Positions 20,941 to 31,672 are shown, numbered from the stretch's first letter. The stretch: DNA of 64,000 bases from Paralithodes platypus (GCA_032716605.1 CM064572.1:42050897-42114896), one strand, 5' to 3'. The notes: generated by a model from the letters alone, not told the origin. Numbers and translations: made by a program.

Positions 20941-22260
20941 AAAAAATATTGAAAAAGTTGACCTTTGACCTTGACTTGTGAACTTGACCTTTATGTAAGA
21001 GTACATGTTTTGTTTTATTGACATTGCCCAAGAAAATTAAATAAGCATGCCTAATTTCATTAAAACCCAGCAGTTAGTTTCATATATATTAATAGAATAG
21101 TTGTGCTTGACCTTTGACCTTTATCTTGACCTTTAATATATGTCAACATATAGTATTTTCCTTTTCATTTAATGTACATCTTTCTCACCAAATGTTGTGA
21201 AGTTTGCATGAAAAGTAAAAAAAACACACATTGACCTTTTATATCACCTTGACCTGTGACCTTGACCTTTCATATGGGATTGTATAGTTTCTTGTATGAC
21301 CTTGGCCTAGGTATTCCGAATATACACAGTAAGCCTAGTGAGAATCAAACATTTAGTATAAGAAATACTAGTGAAAAACTGATTTTGACCTTTGACATTG
21401 ATCTTTGACCTTACCCTTTACAATATTTATTTAAAATGTGTGCAACATATCAAGGTTACCAGTAACCTGTATAGTGAAAATGAAGATAATTGAGTAAACA
21501 GTAAAATATATTGTAAAAGTTGACCTGTTACCTTGACCTTTATGTTAGAGTATTTTTTTGTTTTCATTGACATTGCCCCGGAAAATAAAATAAATATGCA
21601 TAATTTCATTAAAAAACATCAGTTAGTTTATGGGTGTCCAAATGTATTATTTTCATTTTCATTTAAAGTGCAACTATCTCACCAAATGAGAAGTTTGCAT
21701 GAAAAGTAAAGAAAATAGCATATTGACCTTTTATTTGACCTTGACCTGTGACCTTGACCTTTCATATGGAATGGTATAGTTTCTTGTATGACCTTGGCCT
21801 AGGTATTCCGAATAAACATGGTAAGCCTAGTGAGAATCTAACAGTTAGTATAAGAAATACTAGTGAAACACTTATTTTGACCTTTGACCTTGACCTTTGA
21901 CCTTACCCATTGGAATATTTACCAAAATTTGGTCAATACGATATTAAGTTTACCAATAACTTGTATAGTGAAATTGAAGACATTTGACTAAAAACTATAA
22001 AAATATGAAATATTGACCTTATATATAACCTTAACCTTTGACCTTAACCTTTAAGTTAAATGGAACATTTCTTTGTGACTGACCTTCGCATTGACCAAAT
22101 GTCTATACCTGTGAAATTTGGTGAAAATCCATTAAATGGTCTAGGAGGAGTTTCCAGACAGACAGACGGACGACGACGACGACGACGACCGACAAGCTGG
22201 CTGGTGGTGCACAGTATACGGGTGGGATCTGTGTGCACAATACCACTCTGCTTCGCAGAG
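20941..22260 (+). repeat. TGACCT (AGGTCA)-rich repeat array, second part
   Basis: Continues the array beyond the LINE with the same blocks. It ends with GTGAAATTTGGTGAAAATCC, GTCTAGGAGGAGTTTCCAGA, a GAC/ACG triplet run (22158-22192) and a small hairpin CTCTGCTTCGCAGAG (22247-22261) before (AT)n. The ending looks like the terminus of a dispersed repeat unit rather than of a satellite. Confidence 0.82.
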
Positions 22261-22263
22261 TTG

Positions 22264-22265
<2 letters not shown>

Positions 22266-22339
<74 letters not shown>
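22266..22339 (+). repeat. (AT)n microsatellite
   Basis: Uninterrupted AT tract of about 74 bp. Frames through it give Tyr-Ile runs on both strands that are not genes. Confidence 0.95.
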
Positions 22340-22342
<3 letters not shown>

Positions 22343-22489
22343 TATATACCTTGAAATACATATACAAGTACTGTATTTGTATATATCCTAAATTAACCCG
22401 ATGAGCGAGTAATTGCCTGTTGACAAACGTAGTTATATGTGAATTATTTACCTTCAATTCTGACAGAATTCGTTATTTTATTTTATTTT

Positions 22490-22672
22490 TATTTTTTTTC
22501 TATGTGATTGAGGGAGGCAAAAGGCATAACTGCCTATAGCGAGTGCCTCCCCATAGTTGAAAGAGTGACAGGGCCAAAATCAAGGGACGTTCGAGCCAAA
22601 ATGCCTGGACACACGGAGTTTGAAGCAATTTAAGTCATAGGAAGAGGGAAAGACTGATTCTGGGAGAGTATT
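22490..22672 (-). mobile_element. Jockey-like LINE 3' end, minus strand
   Basis: This is close to the reverse complement of 20757-20940: the 3' UTR of copy 2 plus the last codons (complement of CTCCCAGAATCAGTC, GTCCAGGCATTTTAGCTCGA, TCTCCCTCA). It is a short 5'-truncated insertion with its A-rich end at the left (T-run at 22485-22500). Confidence 0.82.
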
Positions 22673-22714
22673 TCTTCCCCATTTGCGTATATTTTACTTA
22701 TATGATGAACATTT

Positions 22715-23274
22715 AGGGGAGGTGTGGCGGAGTGGTCTTGCCACTGGCCTGGTAATCCAAAGGTCCCGGGTTCAAATCCCGATGTATCAATGGGAAGATA
22801 TTATTGGGATGGAATTTGTGCTGTACCTAGTATCAGTGCATTACCACAAAGCCCACCGAAACGCTAATAAAATCCCCTCATTGTTCCCTGATTAAATAGC
22901 ACTGTATGAATATTCCCATATTCAAAATATGCTATAGGGGTGCAGTGCCTGGTGAGTTAGCTGCTCAACAGGTGGCGTTGTGTGTGTGTGTAAGAGTGAG
23001 TGTCCGAGTGTAGGGGGTGAGACAGTGAAGCACGGGAACGAGGTGGTTTCAGAGATGGGGTCGTTTCGGACCATGAGTGAGCACCGTGCCTCATGTGAAG
23101 GCAAGATGGCAGGTGCTCGTTGTGCTCTACGTGCTTCACATGCCTCACTCCCTAGACTGGAACAAGACCTCACGGGCTTCACTGCTCATTGTACAGCTGT
23201 GAATGTCGAGGCTCTCAGCCTATGCCCGAGAGGGAGTAAGTTGGAATATAGAAAAAAAAAAAAAAAAAAAAAAA
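22715..23274 (+). repeat. Long tRNA-derived SINE-like unit (560 bp) with poly(A)
   Basis: The head has an A box TGGCGGAGTGG (22725-22735) and a B box GGTTCAAATCC (22769-22779). About 450 bp of unmatched body follow, then a 23 bp poly(A) at 23252-23274. Imperfect flanking duplications GAACATTT (22707) and GAACCTTG (23275) support retrotransposition. An open frame at 22980-23462 crosses the poly(A) and is not a gene. Whether the unit is one SINE or a tRNA-like unit fused to another retrocopy cannot be told from one copy. Confidence 0.62.
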
Positions 23275-23335
23275 GAACCTTGAAGAGCGATAAAAGTGGG
23301 AAAAGCATTTGTGGTGTGAAAAACTTATATATTAG

Positions 23336-23847
23336 CATGATTCCTCTAGTCGTCTTATATATACATATACAGTATATAATAGATTTTATATACTATACAG
23401 TATACACATCATGTTATGTATTTACAGTATTATATATAACAGATGGCATTAGTCTGTTATAGTTAATTATCATACTCATTTATCTTGTCACTGACATTTA
23501 ACTTCTTGGCCATAACAAAATTGCATGGTAACTTGCAGATAATTTGAAGAAAGTTTTGGAAAGTGTTATACTTAGCCTAAGGGACAAACTACAATAGCAG
23601 AAGCAAGAATAATCGTCAATATATATTATTAAACAAAATATGATTTGAACCTACAACGAAATACAAATACTGCTAATATAAAGCAGACGTGTAGAAGATT
23701 GACACTCATTTAATTGTATAGGAAACCGGCTGCGAACTGTGTATTTAATTGAATGACGTGTTATTCAATTCTTTATTATTTACCCCATGACGATTTGACA
23801 GAAAATGGATTTTATATCGCGAGGTAAAAGGTTCAGGTAGGCTCGTT
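23336..23847. other. Gene-free stretch
   Basis: AT-rich sequence with no recognised repeat or coding region. Confidence 0.45.
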
Positions 23848-24150
23848 TATTCATTCATTCATTCATTCACATTCATTAATTCATTCACATTCATTCATTC
23901 ATTCACATTCATTCACATTCATTCAGTCATTCATTCATTAATTAACATTCATTCCTTCACATTCATTCATTCACATTCGTTGATTCACATTCATTCATTC
24001 AATCTTCCATTCATTCATTCAATCCTAAATTTATTCATTCACATTCATTCATTCATATTAATTAAATAATTCACATTAATTCATTCGTTCACATTAATTC
24101 ATTCATTCATTCATTCACAATAATGAATTCCATCCTCCATTCTTTCATTC
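23848..24150 (+). repeat. (ATTC)n-derived repeat
   Basis: Irregular array of CATTCATTCATTCA with CATTCACATTCATTC variants over about 300 bp. Confidence 0.9.
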
Positions 24151-24439
24151 CTTCTTATGCTGGTTGAATTATACGAAGGTGTCCACCCTCGGTCTTCTTA
24201 AGGTTCCTCTCGCACGCATTGCTCACGATCAACATTCAACAAATTTGCAATGACAGAAAACAATTGTGATGGTCTTGCAAAGTGAAGAGCTCTTGCGGGG
24301 CTGCTGAATGAAGAATTATTTGCATGCAAATTCACTGCACAGTCACTATCAAAAGTCCTACCAAACTTTATATAAATACTCAATAGGAAGGCTGAAGGGG
24401 TAGGGTAGATGTAGTAGTATTTTTGTATAATCATTTGTT

Positions 24440-24950
24440 ATTGTTTTAGTTTTCTCCTTAAGCCTCCATCAAGCTTAACCCCTTAAGCACCATGACGTCC
24501 TTTTACCTTTGATTGTGGCTAAATTTGGATGATTTATGAAGTTTCAGAAGGACCTACGGCACGTTACTAAGAGGGTTTATTAAGATCGTATTTACCCATT
24601 TGAATCGTATAGGTAGATTACAAACTAAAGAAACATTTCTAATGGTAACCAGAATATGAACATTAAGTAATGGTAGGGAAGGGGTTAATAAACTATCCTC
24701 AAGATCCCCCTTCGAGACGAATTTGTAAGATTTTCGGTAGAAAAATGTCCCGGTCAAAGGTCGGTTCCTCCAAAATTACAGGCTCGCTATCGCTCACCAT
24801 GAAAAAATCGACAACGAAATCGTACAACAGATCTTAATATTGATAAATAAATGGGACACAAGGTCTTAAAATCGATAAACTAATAGAGCGAAAGTCTTTA
24901 AAACTCATAACTAATGGTGCTAAGCATTAGGGAGAAGGGGTCCAGGAAAA
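24440..24950 (-). mobile_element. MITE family A, minus orientation, split by a family B element
   Basis: The left part TTTTAGTTTTCTCCTTAAGC to CATCAAGCTTAA is followed by a 206 bp family B element; the right part resumes with ACTATCCTCAAGATCCCCC and continues to GGGAGAAGGGGTCCAGG. The family A reading is continuous if one TTAA is counted. Confidence 0.75.
24479..24684 (+). mobile_element. TTAA element family B, complete, nested (206 bp)
   Basis: TTAA at 24475-24478 and 24685-24688. Ends: CCCCTTAAGCACCATGACGT on the left; in reverse on the right CCCCTTCCCTACCATTACTT. It carries ATTTGGATGATTTATGAAGT and ATGGTAACCAGAATATGAAC. It is inserted at a TTAA in a family A element. Confidence 0.75.
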
Positions 24951-25069
24951 GCAACGTAATCTCTTATTATATTTGTATTTTGGTTAAGATTATATTTCAT
25001 TCAGCTTAGGAAGGACATCTAAATATCAGAGGAGTAATCATCAATCTGGATACTATTATTATTATAGGT

Positions 25070-25372
25070 ACACAATTGTCGTTTTCTAGACCCTCTTCTT
25101 TCTCATTTTAGCCACATTTGTTTTCAGATTTCAAGATGTTTGCCCCATTAGTTTGTCAATTATTTTCCTGGCGAACGATAGTGAGCCTGTAATTTTGGAA
25201 GAACCGGCCTTTGGCCGGGAAATTTTTCTACCAAAAAATGTACAAATTATTCTAGAAGGGGGATCTAATGGATGTTATCTTTTTAAGTTTGATGGAGGTC
25301 TAGGGAGGAAACTTAAAAATAATAAATATATGCAATAATCAACCAAAAAGTAAAACCTTCCCCTTAGGAGAG
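25070..25372 (+). mobile_element. MITE family A, plus orientation
   Basis: Contains TCTAGACCCTCTTCTTTCTC, GCGAACGATAGTGAGCCTG, GGCCTTTGGCCGGGAAATTT and GAGGTCTAGGGAGGAAAC, ending AAACCTTCCCCTTAGG. The right boundary TTAG replaces TTAA. Confidence 0.72.
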
Positions 25373-25479
25373 GTATTGCCGCTTTACTAAAGCTTGGACT
25401 GGCTTACTCGTACGATTACGTAAAGTATAATTAATTAATTTAGAACAGATGAGAGGCTAATAGCTGTAATATTAAGGGG

Positions 25480-25700
25480 TAGTATCTATTTTATTCTGAA
25501 CCCCCTTCTCCTTCATGTTTAGCCCAAATAATTTTCAAATTTTATGACTTACGCCCATTTCTTTGTCAATATTATGACCCTTCGTGTAATTTAGGTGTCG
25601 ATTTTTTCATAGCGAGCGATAGTGAGCCTGTAATCTAAGACAAATCTGCCTTCGGCCGGGACATTTTTCCACAAATAAATGTACAAATTTATCTCAAAGG
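25480..25700 (+). mobile_element. MITE family A, plus orientation, right end missing
   Basis: Starts TTAAGGGGTAGTATC near 25473 and runs to ATTTATCTCAAAGGGGTG, where a GTGAGTGTAAGTAT repeat begins. Confidence 0.7.
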
Positions 25701-25899
25701 GGTGTAAGTATATATGTGAGTGTAAGTATAAATATGAGTGCGTGTATATGAGTGTATGTGAGTATTTATATGAATGTATGTGAAGGGGTATGTGGGGGTG
25801 AGGGATTATAATATGCCCCACGTGCCTTCTGCGTGTGTCGTAAGAGGCGACTAAAGAGGTTGGGTCGGTGGGCTTGCGACCCCCACCCGGAAAAAATAC

Positions 25900-26640
25900 G
25901 TAGCAACGATGAACGAACAACCAGCCTCGGATGCGGACGGACCCTGTGTTGACGAACCCCGACCGACTATGGACAAGCCTACGGACATTCTGAGATTAGG
26001 TACATGGAACGTGAGTGGCATGAATGATGGCACAAAAGAGAGAGGTACTGGAAGTGTTAGTGAATGCCAGACTGGATGTATGTGGAATGGACGGAGACCA
26101 AATTGAAGAGTACATATGTGAGAGAGTGGGAGTGTGGAATGGGTGTGTGTGCTGGAGTGAGTGAGGGAGCAGGGAGAGAAGGTGCATGTTTGTTTGTAAG
26201 TAACAAATGGAAGGAGTGTGTAAGAGAATATGGGTCTGTGGGTTCAAGGATTGTGTGGGTGAGAATGAAAGTGGGAATACAAACGTGGGTGATTGTGTGT
26301 GTGTATGCTCCGACAGAGGATAAACTTGTAAGCGAGAAAGAGGAGTTCTGGGTGAATGTGGAGGCGTGCCTGGGTAAGTTTGACAAGAACGAAAGAATAT
26401 TTCTGATTGGGGATATGAATGGTAAGGTGGGTGATAGGAAAGTTGATGGAGTGGTGGGAGGGTGGGGGATACCGTCAGAGGTGAATGGGAATGGTAGTGC
26501 ATTTGTGGACGTATGTGTGGGGAGGAGGTTGTGGATAGCCAACACCTTCTTCCGACACAGAATGATACACAGGTACACATCGAAAGTCGTGTGGACGATG
26601 AAGGATAAGACAGTGGTGGAACGAAAGTCACTGATTGATT
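25900..26640 (+). pseudogene. RTE-like LINE endonuclease domain, frameshifted
   Basis: This EEP endonuclease would nick the target DNA. The start of the domain reads LRLGTWNVSGMNDGTKE in one frame (25995-26045); the signal moves to another frame near 26045 and continues from 26064 with VCAGVSEGAGREGACLFVSN, WVIVCVYAPTEDK and IFLIGDMNGKVGD. The block GDMNG and the preceding VYAPT are typical of the fold. The later SDHY-type end of the domain lies beyond the insertion, at LSDHYVV near 29225. The frame shift plus the transposon insertion make the copy inactive. Confidence 0.82.
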
Positions 26641-26940
26641 CACCGGTCAACACGATTTTTCTGGCACAAGGTATTCCAATGGATTTTAGCTAATTGTGGT
26701 GTGCTGAATCCAAATCTGTCATCAGTTTTTGTCTATCACATCAGGTTTTCGAGATATACAATCTTGCATTTTCGCAAGAAACAGCAATTTATGCTCATAA
26801 TGGAAGAATTAAACATACATAGATACAAAAATGTAATGAGTCGTAGCACAAAGTTGTGAGAGTGAATGCACATTAGCATGTAAAAATTAAGTGTGAAGAT
26901 AACAAAACAATGTACAAAAAGTCTATTCATTGTGGTCATG

Positions 26941-28631
26941 TTACAACTGCATAAACTTCCTCTTATTTGACGATCTCTGATGTACAGCTTCTGGAATGTC
27001 TCTCATCAAGCTCCAGCAGTTATCTGCCATCATGTCTGAGTCCCATCGGCCTTGGTAACGTTCTTCCATTACTTTAATGTCTTGATGAAATCGTTCACCT
27101 TGCTCTTCGCTCACATCACCCAGGTTCTCTGGAAACTTGCCCAAGTGACTATGTAAGTAGTGCACCTTGATGCTCATTCTACATCCAAGTGCTTGCAAAC
27201 TCAAGAGCAGCTCCTCCACAATCTCTTGATAGTTGTCAGCTTTCCTGTTTCCAAGGAAATTCTGCACCACATCAGAGAATGCATTCCAAGCTCTAGCCTC
27301 TGCCGCATTCATTGTTGTAACGAAGTGTGGATCCCTGAGGAGTGTTCTTATTTGAGGTCCATCAAATATTCCTGCCTTTTTCTTCTCGTCACTGAGACTT
27401 GGAAAGGTTGAACATATATAGCTGAAGCAGTCTCCACTGTGATCAAGAGCTTTGACGAATTGCTTCATCAAACCAAGTTTTATGTGGAGTGGAGGAAAGA
27501 CAAAGTTTTTCCTATCAACCAGAGGGTCATTAATGATGTTCTTGTCACCAGGCGTCAAACTGTTTCTTGGTGGCCATTTCTTTTTCACCCAGTGGTCTAC
27601 TGTAGCCCTACTGTCCCAGTAGCACAGGAAACAGGGGTATTTTGTGTAACATCCTTGCTGGCCCAGCAGAAAGTTCACCATTTTCAAATCCACACAAATT
27701 ACCCATCCATGAACATGGTATTACAACCTCTCCAGAACAATCTTGATGTTGGCATACTCTTCTTTATTTTTTACAGAGTGTCCTATTGGGATTGAACCAT
27801 ATATGTTTCCGTTGTGAAGTAAAACACATTTCAAGCTCCTTTTAGAACTGCCAATAAAAAGTCTCCACTCACTTGCATTATATGCAGGCAGTCCCATTGT
27901 GAGAAGAAGCCCTTCAACATCATTACAATAAACAAGCTGACCATCTGAATGGAAGTACTTCCGCAGTTCTGCTTCTCTGTTACGATAAAAGGAGACACTA
28001 GTGCCAGGTTTCAGCAGTCTTTTCTCTTGCAGCCTGGAAGCCAACAATTCAGCAGACTGCTTTGGCAAATACAAATCTATGACCAGATCATTCAATTCAG
28101 GCTGACTAAACAGAGAAAGTTTATCACAATCTGCATCAGATGGCTTAAAAAGATCAGTCTCATTATCTTCATATGTAGAAGCAGGTGACTTGAGGGTTTC
28201 GACATCAATCTCTGGCAGCTCAGTAAATACAGGCACAGGTATTTCCTCACAGTGTGCAACTGGTCGAATGGCAGATGGGATATCTGGGTATTGCAAGTGT
28301 TGTTTGGTTTTCTTATTGAAACATTTTACATTGACAAGGCAGAAGTAGCAGTTCTCCAAATGGTTTGTTGGTTCTCTCCACACCAAACTTGAGCTTAGCA
28401 TTCTTTCCTCGAGACCATGATCGCAAAGTTTCAACACAGGTTTTGCACACTTTGTGAGGAGCCCAGCTTTTGTCCTGGTCTCCAAGTGGTACTTTAAAGT
28501 AGGCAAGATACACCTTCTTGAAAAAAGTTATTGATGTTGCGCATTTGAGCCTGCAAAGTGAAGTTTTCACAGATGTAGCAGAAGATATCTGGGTCATTAC
28601 AGCATTTCCTTCTTTGGGATGTTGTAGCCAT
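26941..28631 (-). pseudogene. Transposon-borne gene of unknown function (candidate transposase)
   Basis: The start ATG is at 28631-28629. A cysteine pair FCYIC and, further on, PHKVCKTC make a likely N-terminal zinc-binding unit. The centre has VICVDLKMVNFLLGQQG and PCFLCYWDSR; the C-terminal third has HYLHSHLGKFPENLG, DVSEEQGERFHQDI and DNCWSLMRD. A conserved Asp followed far downstream by an acidic SEEQGERFH block could be part of an RNase H-like catalytic core, but this is conjecture. I recall proteins of this type as multicopy uncharacterised genes in arthropods and Hydra. Defects: a frameshift in a T-run near 28535, another near 28370, and an in-frame TAA at 27723-27721. Placement inside inverted repeats argues that it is the element's own protein. 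Confidence 0.7.
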
Positions 28632-29130
28632 AGCTAGATCACAGTGGTACAGTGCAGTGTTTTATACCAGCAACTAGTACTCTATGTTGAATTAGACAAT
28701 CAGTTCACACCTGAAAAATACAAAAAAAACAGTAAGTGGTTTTAAAGCAAGATTCTGCATGAACATGTTATTTAACCCTTTCGCTGCCGTCACTCTAAAC
28801 TACTTGCTATTCACAAACTGCAAACAAATATGAAAAAATACATAAATATGGATATCTACATAAAACTCTCACTTTTATAAACACACTATTCTAAAAATAA
28901 AACACCATATTCTAACAATAAAGCAATCACTGACCATCCACAATGAGTGACGAAAAGTTAATTTTTGGTAAAATCCATGAAAATTGGGTATACCGATAGC
29001 ACAAAAATGTGATGTTATAGAGCAAATCTGAGATCAGATTTGGATTCAGCACCCCAAAATTAGTCTAAAATGCTCTAAGTTTCCATGCCAGATTTGTTTT
29101 TATTTTATTTATTTTTTTGGTTGACCAGTG
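28632..29130. other. Non-coding 5' flank of the transposon gene
   Basis: AT-rich sequence between the gene start and the right inverted terminus. It includes TTAACCCTTTCGCTGCCGTC at 28774, which resembles the left end of family B. No coding region. Confidence 0.5.
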
Positions 29131-29154
29131 AGCATATAATTATACTGTATATAT

Positions 29155-31672
29155 TATATGTGTGGATGAAAGAATGAAGAAATCTGTGATGGATGCTAGG
29201 GTGTATAGGGGTAATGGAAGGGGTCTGTCTGATCATTATGTAGTAATAGCTAAGGTTAGGATACAAAAGAAGTGGGTAAGGAGAGCTGGAGGGAGGCGAG
29301 AGGAAGGGGGAATGGTGAGGAGGGTAGAGCAGTAGAAAGACGAATAGGTGGGTTCGACCTGGAAGATATGGAGGAAGTGGAGGAGATAAGCAAGGTGTTT
29401 AAGGAAGAGATCTGTGCAGCATGTGAGGAGGTGTGTGGAGTGAGGAGAAGAGGGAGGGGAGTGAAAGGTACAGCATGGTGGACAGAAGATGTAAAAATAG
29501 CTGTGGAAGACAACAAGAGCATATAGAGAGTGGTTGGGAAGTAGAGGGAATGAAGATTTGGAGAGGCAGAAACAAGTGAGGTACGTGGAGAGAAAGAGAG
29601 TGGTGAAGAGAGTAGTGAAGGAAAGTAAGAGAAGAGTAGATGAGGAATTTGGAAGGAATCTGAGTGTAAAATGGAGGGAGTGTGTAAGAAACTGTTCAGG
29701 AAAGAAGTCAAGAAAGTTAGGGAAGGTAGCAAGGGAAACAGTAAGGGTGTGAAAGATAAGAATGGGAGAATGCTAGCCGAGAAGCAAGAGAGAGTCGAAA
29801 GATGGAGGGAGTACTTCAAGGAGTTGCTAAATGTAAGGAATGAAGAGCCAGCAAACATAGTTGGATATGGTATGGGAGGGAGAACAGGAGAAGTAGTGGA
29901 GGAGCAGGTGGGGATCAGGAGGTCAGAAGTGTGGGAAGCTATGAAAAGAGTGAAGTTGGGGAAAGCACCAGGAACAGATGGAGTGTGTGGGGAAATGTTG
30001 AGGTATGGTGGTGAGATAGTGATCGAATGGGTATTGAAAATGTGCAAACTAGCATGGGAGAAGGGGAATGCACCAGATGACTGAAAGACTGGCATAATAG
30101 TCCCCCTATATAAGGGCAAAGGGGAAAGAGGAGTGTGTGGTAACCACCGAGGAATATGTCTTTTAAGCGTAGTAGGGAAGGTGTACAGTAGGGTAGTGAT
30201 TGAGAGAGTGAGAGTGAGAACGGAGAAATGGATAGGCGACGAGCAGGGAGGTTTTAGGAAGGGAAGATGATGTGTAGATCAGATTTTTACCCTGAATTGT
30301 GTTGTGGAGAAATATCTGGAGAAGCAACAGAAGGTGTATGTTGTCTTTATGGACTTGGAGAAAGCCTATGACAGAGTGGATAGAGAAGGCATGTGGAAAG
30401 TACTTAGAATATACGGAGTAGATGGCAAGTTGCTGAAAGCAGTGAAGACCATGTATGAGGGTGCAAAGGCGGCAGTAAATGTGGAGAATGAGCCAAGCGA
30501 GTTCATTGACCTGAGTGTTGGGTTGAAACAGGGGTGTGTGATGTCCCCGTGGTCGTTTACTGTATATATGGATGGAGTCATGAAAGAAATATTAGGAAGA
30601 GAAGTGGATGTTGGTGTATTGCTGAAAAGGGAGGGAAATGAGTGGAAGCTGCCTTTACTGCTGTTTGCGGATGACACAGTTCTGATGAGCGATAATGAAT
30701 GGGAGTTGCAGGGTCTGGTAAATGAGTTTGGAACAGTGTGTGAAAGACGGAATTTGAAAGTAAATGCGGGGAAAAGCAAGGTTATGGTCTTCGAAAGGGG
30801 TGAAGTCACAGAGTATGAGTATAAAAAGTGGTCCCGGACCCTGAGAACCCTTAAATGTTCTTTCTGCTCGGGCTCTGTCTCAAGTCGGCCACCCCCAGCA
30901 ATGGGATATGTGTCTGAGTATATACTCAGACACATACCCCATTGATGGGGGTGTCAGTGTGTACATACTGTACATACAATACATACATATAATAACCAAC
31001 TACTTAGCTATAATATACTCTAATTATGTTAGGTGAAATTGAACGGTCACGCTATGGAGATTGTCAGCTCTTTTAAGTATCTGGGCAGTGTGTTGAGTAA
31101 AGATGGGACTGTGGATGAAGAAGTGCTGGAGAGGGTGCAACAGGGGAAGAGGGTTGTAGGAATGTTAAAAGCAGTAACAAGAAATAGAGTGGTCAGTATG
31201 GAAATGAAGAAGTCCTTGCATGACAGTGTGGTAATCCCGACACTAACTTACGGAAGCGAAGCATGGACGTTCGTGGAGAGACTCAAGACCAAGAATGAGA
31301 GCGGTGGAAATGAGTTACTTGAGAAGTGCGTGCGGAGTTACATTGAGGGATAGACAGACGAATGAGGAAGTAAGAAGGAGGTGTGGTGTGGAGGTAGATG
31401 TGCTGGAAAGTGTGAAAAGGAACAACTTGAGATGGTTCGGCCATATGGAACGTATGGGAAGCGAGAGAATGACTAAGAGGGTGTACGAGAGCGAGGTGGA
31501 AGGACAGAGAGGGAGAGATAGACCGAAGGAGAGGTGGAAGGCTGGAGTGAGGAAGTATATGAATGAAGGTGGTGCTGGTTGGGAGGAGGGGCGTCGACTG
31601 ACTGGTGACAGAGGTGCTTGGGGGCGGTTTGTTCATGGCCACCCCTTCGGGGATCATGGCGTCAGGCAATAG
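29155..31672 (+). pseudogene. RTE-like LINE reverse transcriptase, broken
   Basis: After the end of the endonuclease (LSDHYVVIAKV), a linker rich in Lys, Arg and Glu leads to the RT: VKLGKAPGTDGVCGEML (near 29955), MDLEKAYDRVDREGM with the first catalytic Asp (near 30350), VGLKQGCVMSPWSF (near 30518) and the catalytic FADD at 30664-30675. The segment after 31034 continues with SSFKYLGSVLSKDG, TLTYGSEAWTF and, in another frame from 31295, LRWFGHMERMGSERMTKRVY. Defects include frame changes near 29340, 29530 and 29740, stops TGA near 30081 and TGA near 30268, the 30826-31033 insertion, and a shift near 31310. Confidence 0.85.
30826..31033. other. Insertion in the LINE RT, contains a palindrome
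   Basis: About 208 bp with no LINE similarity, from GTGGTCCCGGACCCTGAG to ACTCTAATTATGTTAG. At about 30900-30944 it holds an almost perfect inverted repeat built on ATGTGTCTGAGTA and TACTCAGACACAT. Possibly an unlabelled small element; no target duplication was established. Confidence 0.55.

Larger units (their letters stand above)
22397..23335. mobile_element. TTAA element family D, copy 2, with two later insertions
   Basis: Begins CCCGATGAGCGAG after TTAA 22393-22396. Segments AATTCTGACAGAATTCGTTA (22456) and AAGTGGGAAAAGCATTTG (23294) match the copy at 62460-63099 in the same order. Between them lie a minus-strand LINE 3' scrap and a 560 bp SINE-like unit. The right TTAA end is not visible. 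Confidence 0.66.
26641..29130 (-). mobile_element. DNA transposon with gene, inserted in the RTE-like LINE
   Basis: The ends are inverted: CACCGGTCAAC at 26641 and GTTGACCAGTG closing at 29130. A second inverted block, TGCTGAATCCAAATCTG, lies near 26703 (left) and 29038 (right, reversed). The LINE's endonuclease frame is cut between its LID and VDERMKK blocks. Inside, on the minus strand, is a broken gene (26941-28631). No clean target duplication could be read. The superfamily is unknown; the CAC start leaves EnSpm/CACTA among the options, but the encoded protein does not look like a plant-type CACTA transposase. Confidence 0.72.

Noticed and set aside
22247..22261. Helitron 3' end (hairpin CTCTGCTTCGCAGAG)
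   Set aside because: No CTRR follows at the expected distance and no TC start or Rep/helicase sequence is visible.
22056..22457. Open frames on both strands over the (AT)n tract
   Set aside because: Tyr-Ile runs encoded by a dinucleotide repeat; no start context or domain.
22720..22792. Functional tRNA gene
   Set aside because: A and B boxes are good, but acceptor and anticodon stems do not pair well and a poly(A)-ended unit follows; SINE head is the better reading. The same applies to 11725, 15851 and 46110.
25996..26653. Minus-strand open frames of about 200 codons opposite the RTE-like endonuclease
   Set aside because: Antisense shadows of the plus-strand endonuclease; Ser/Pro/His-rich low complexity.
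29256..30119. Minus-strand open frame of 287 codons
   Set aside because: Antisense to the purine-rich LINE RT linker; composition (Ser, Pro, Phe, Leu) reflects GA-rich sense DNA.
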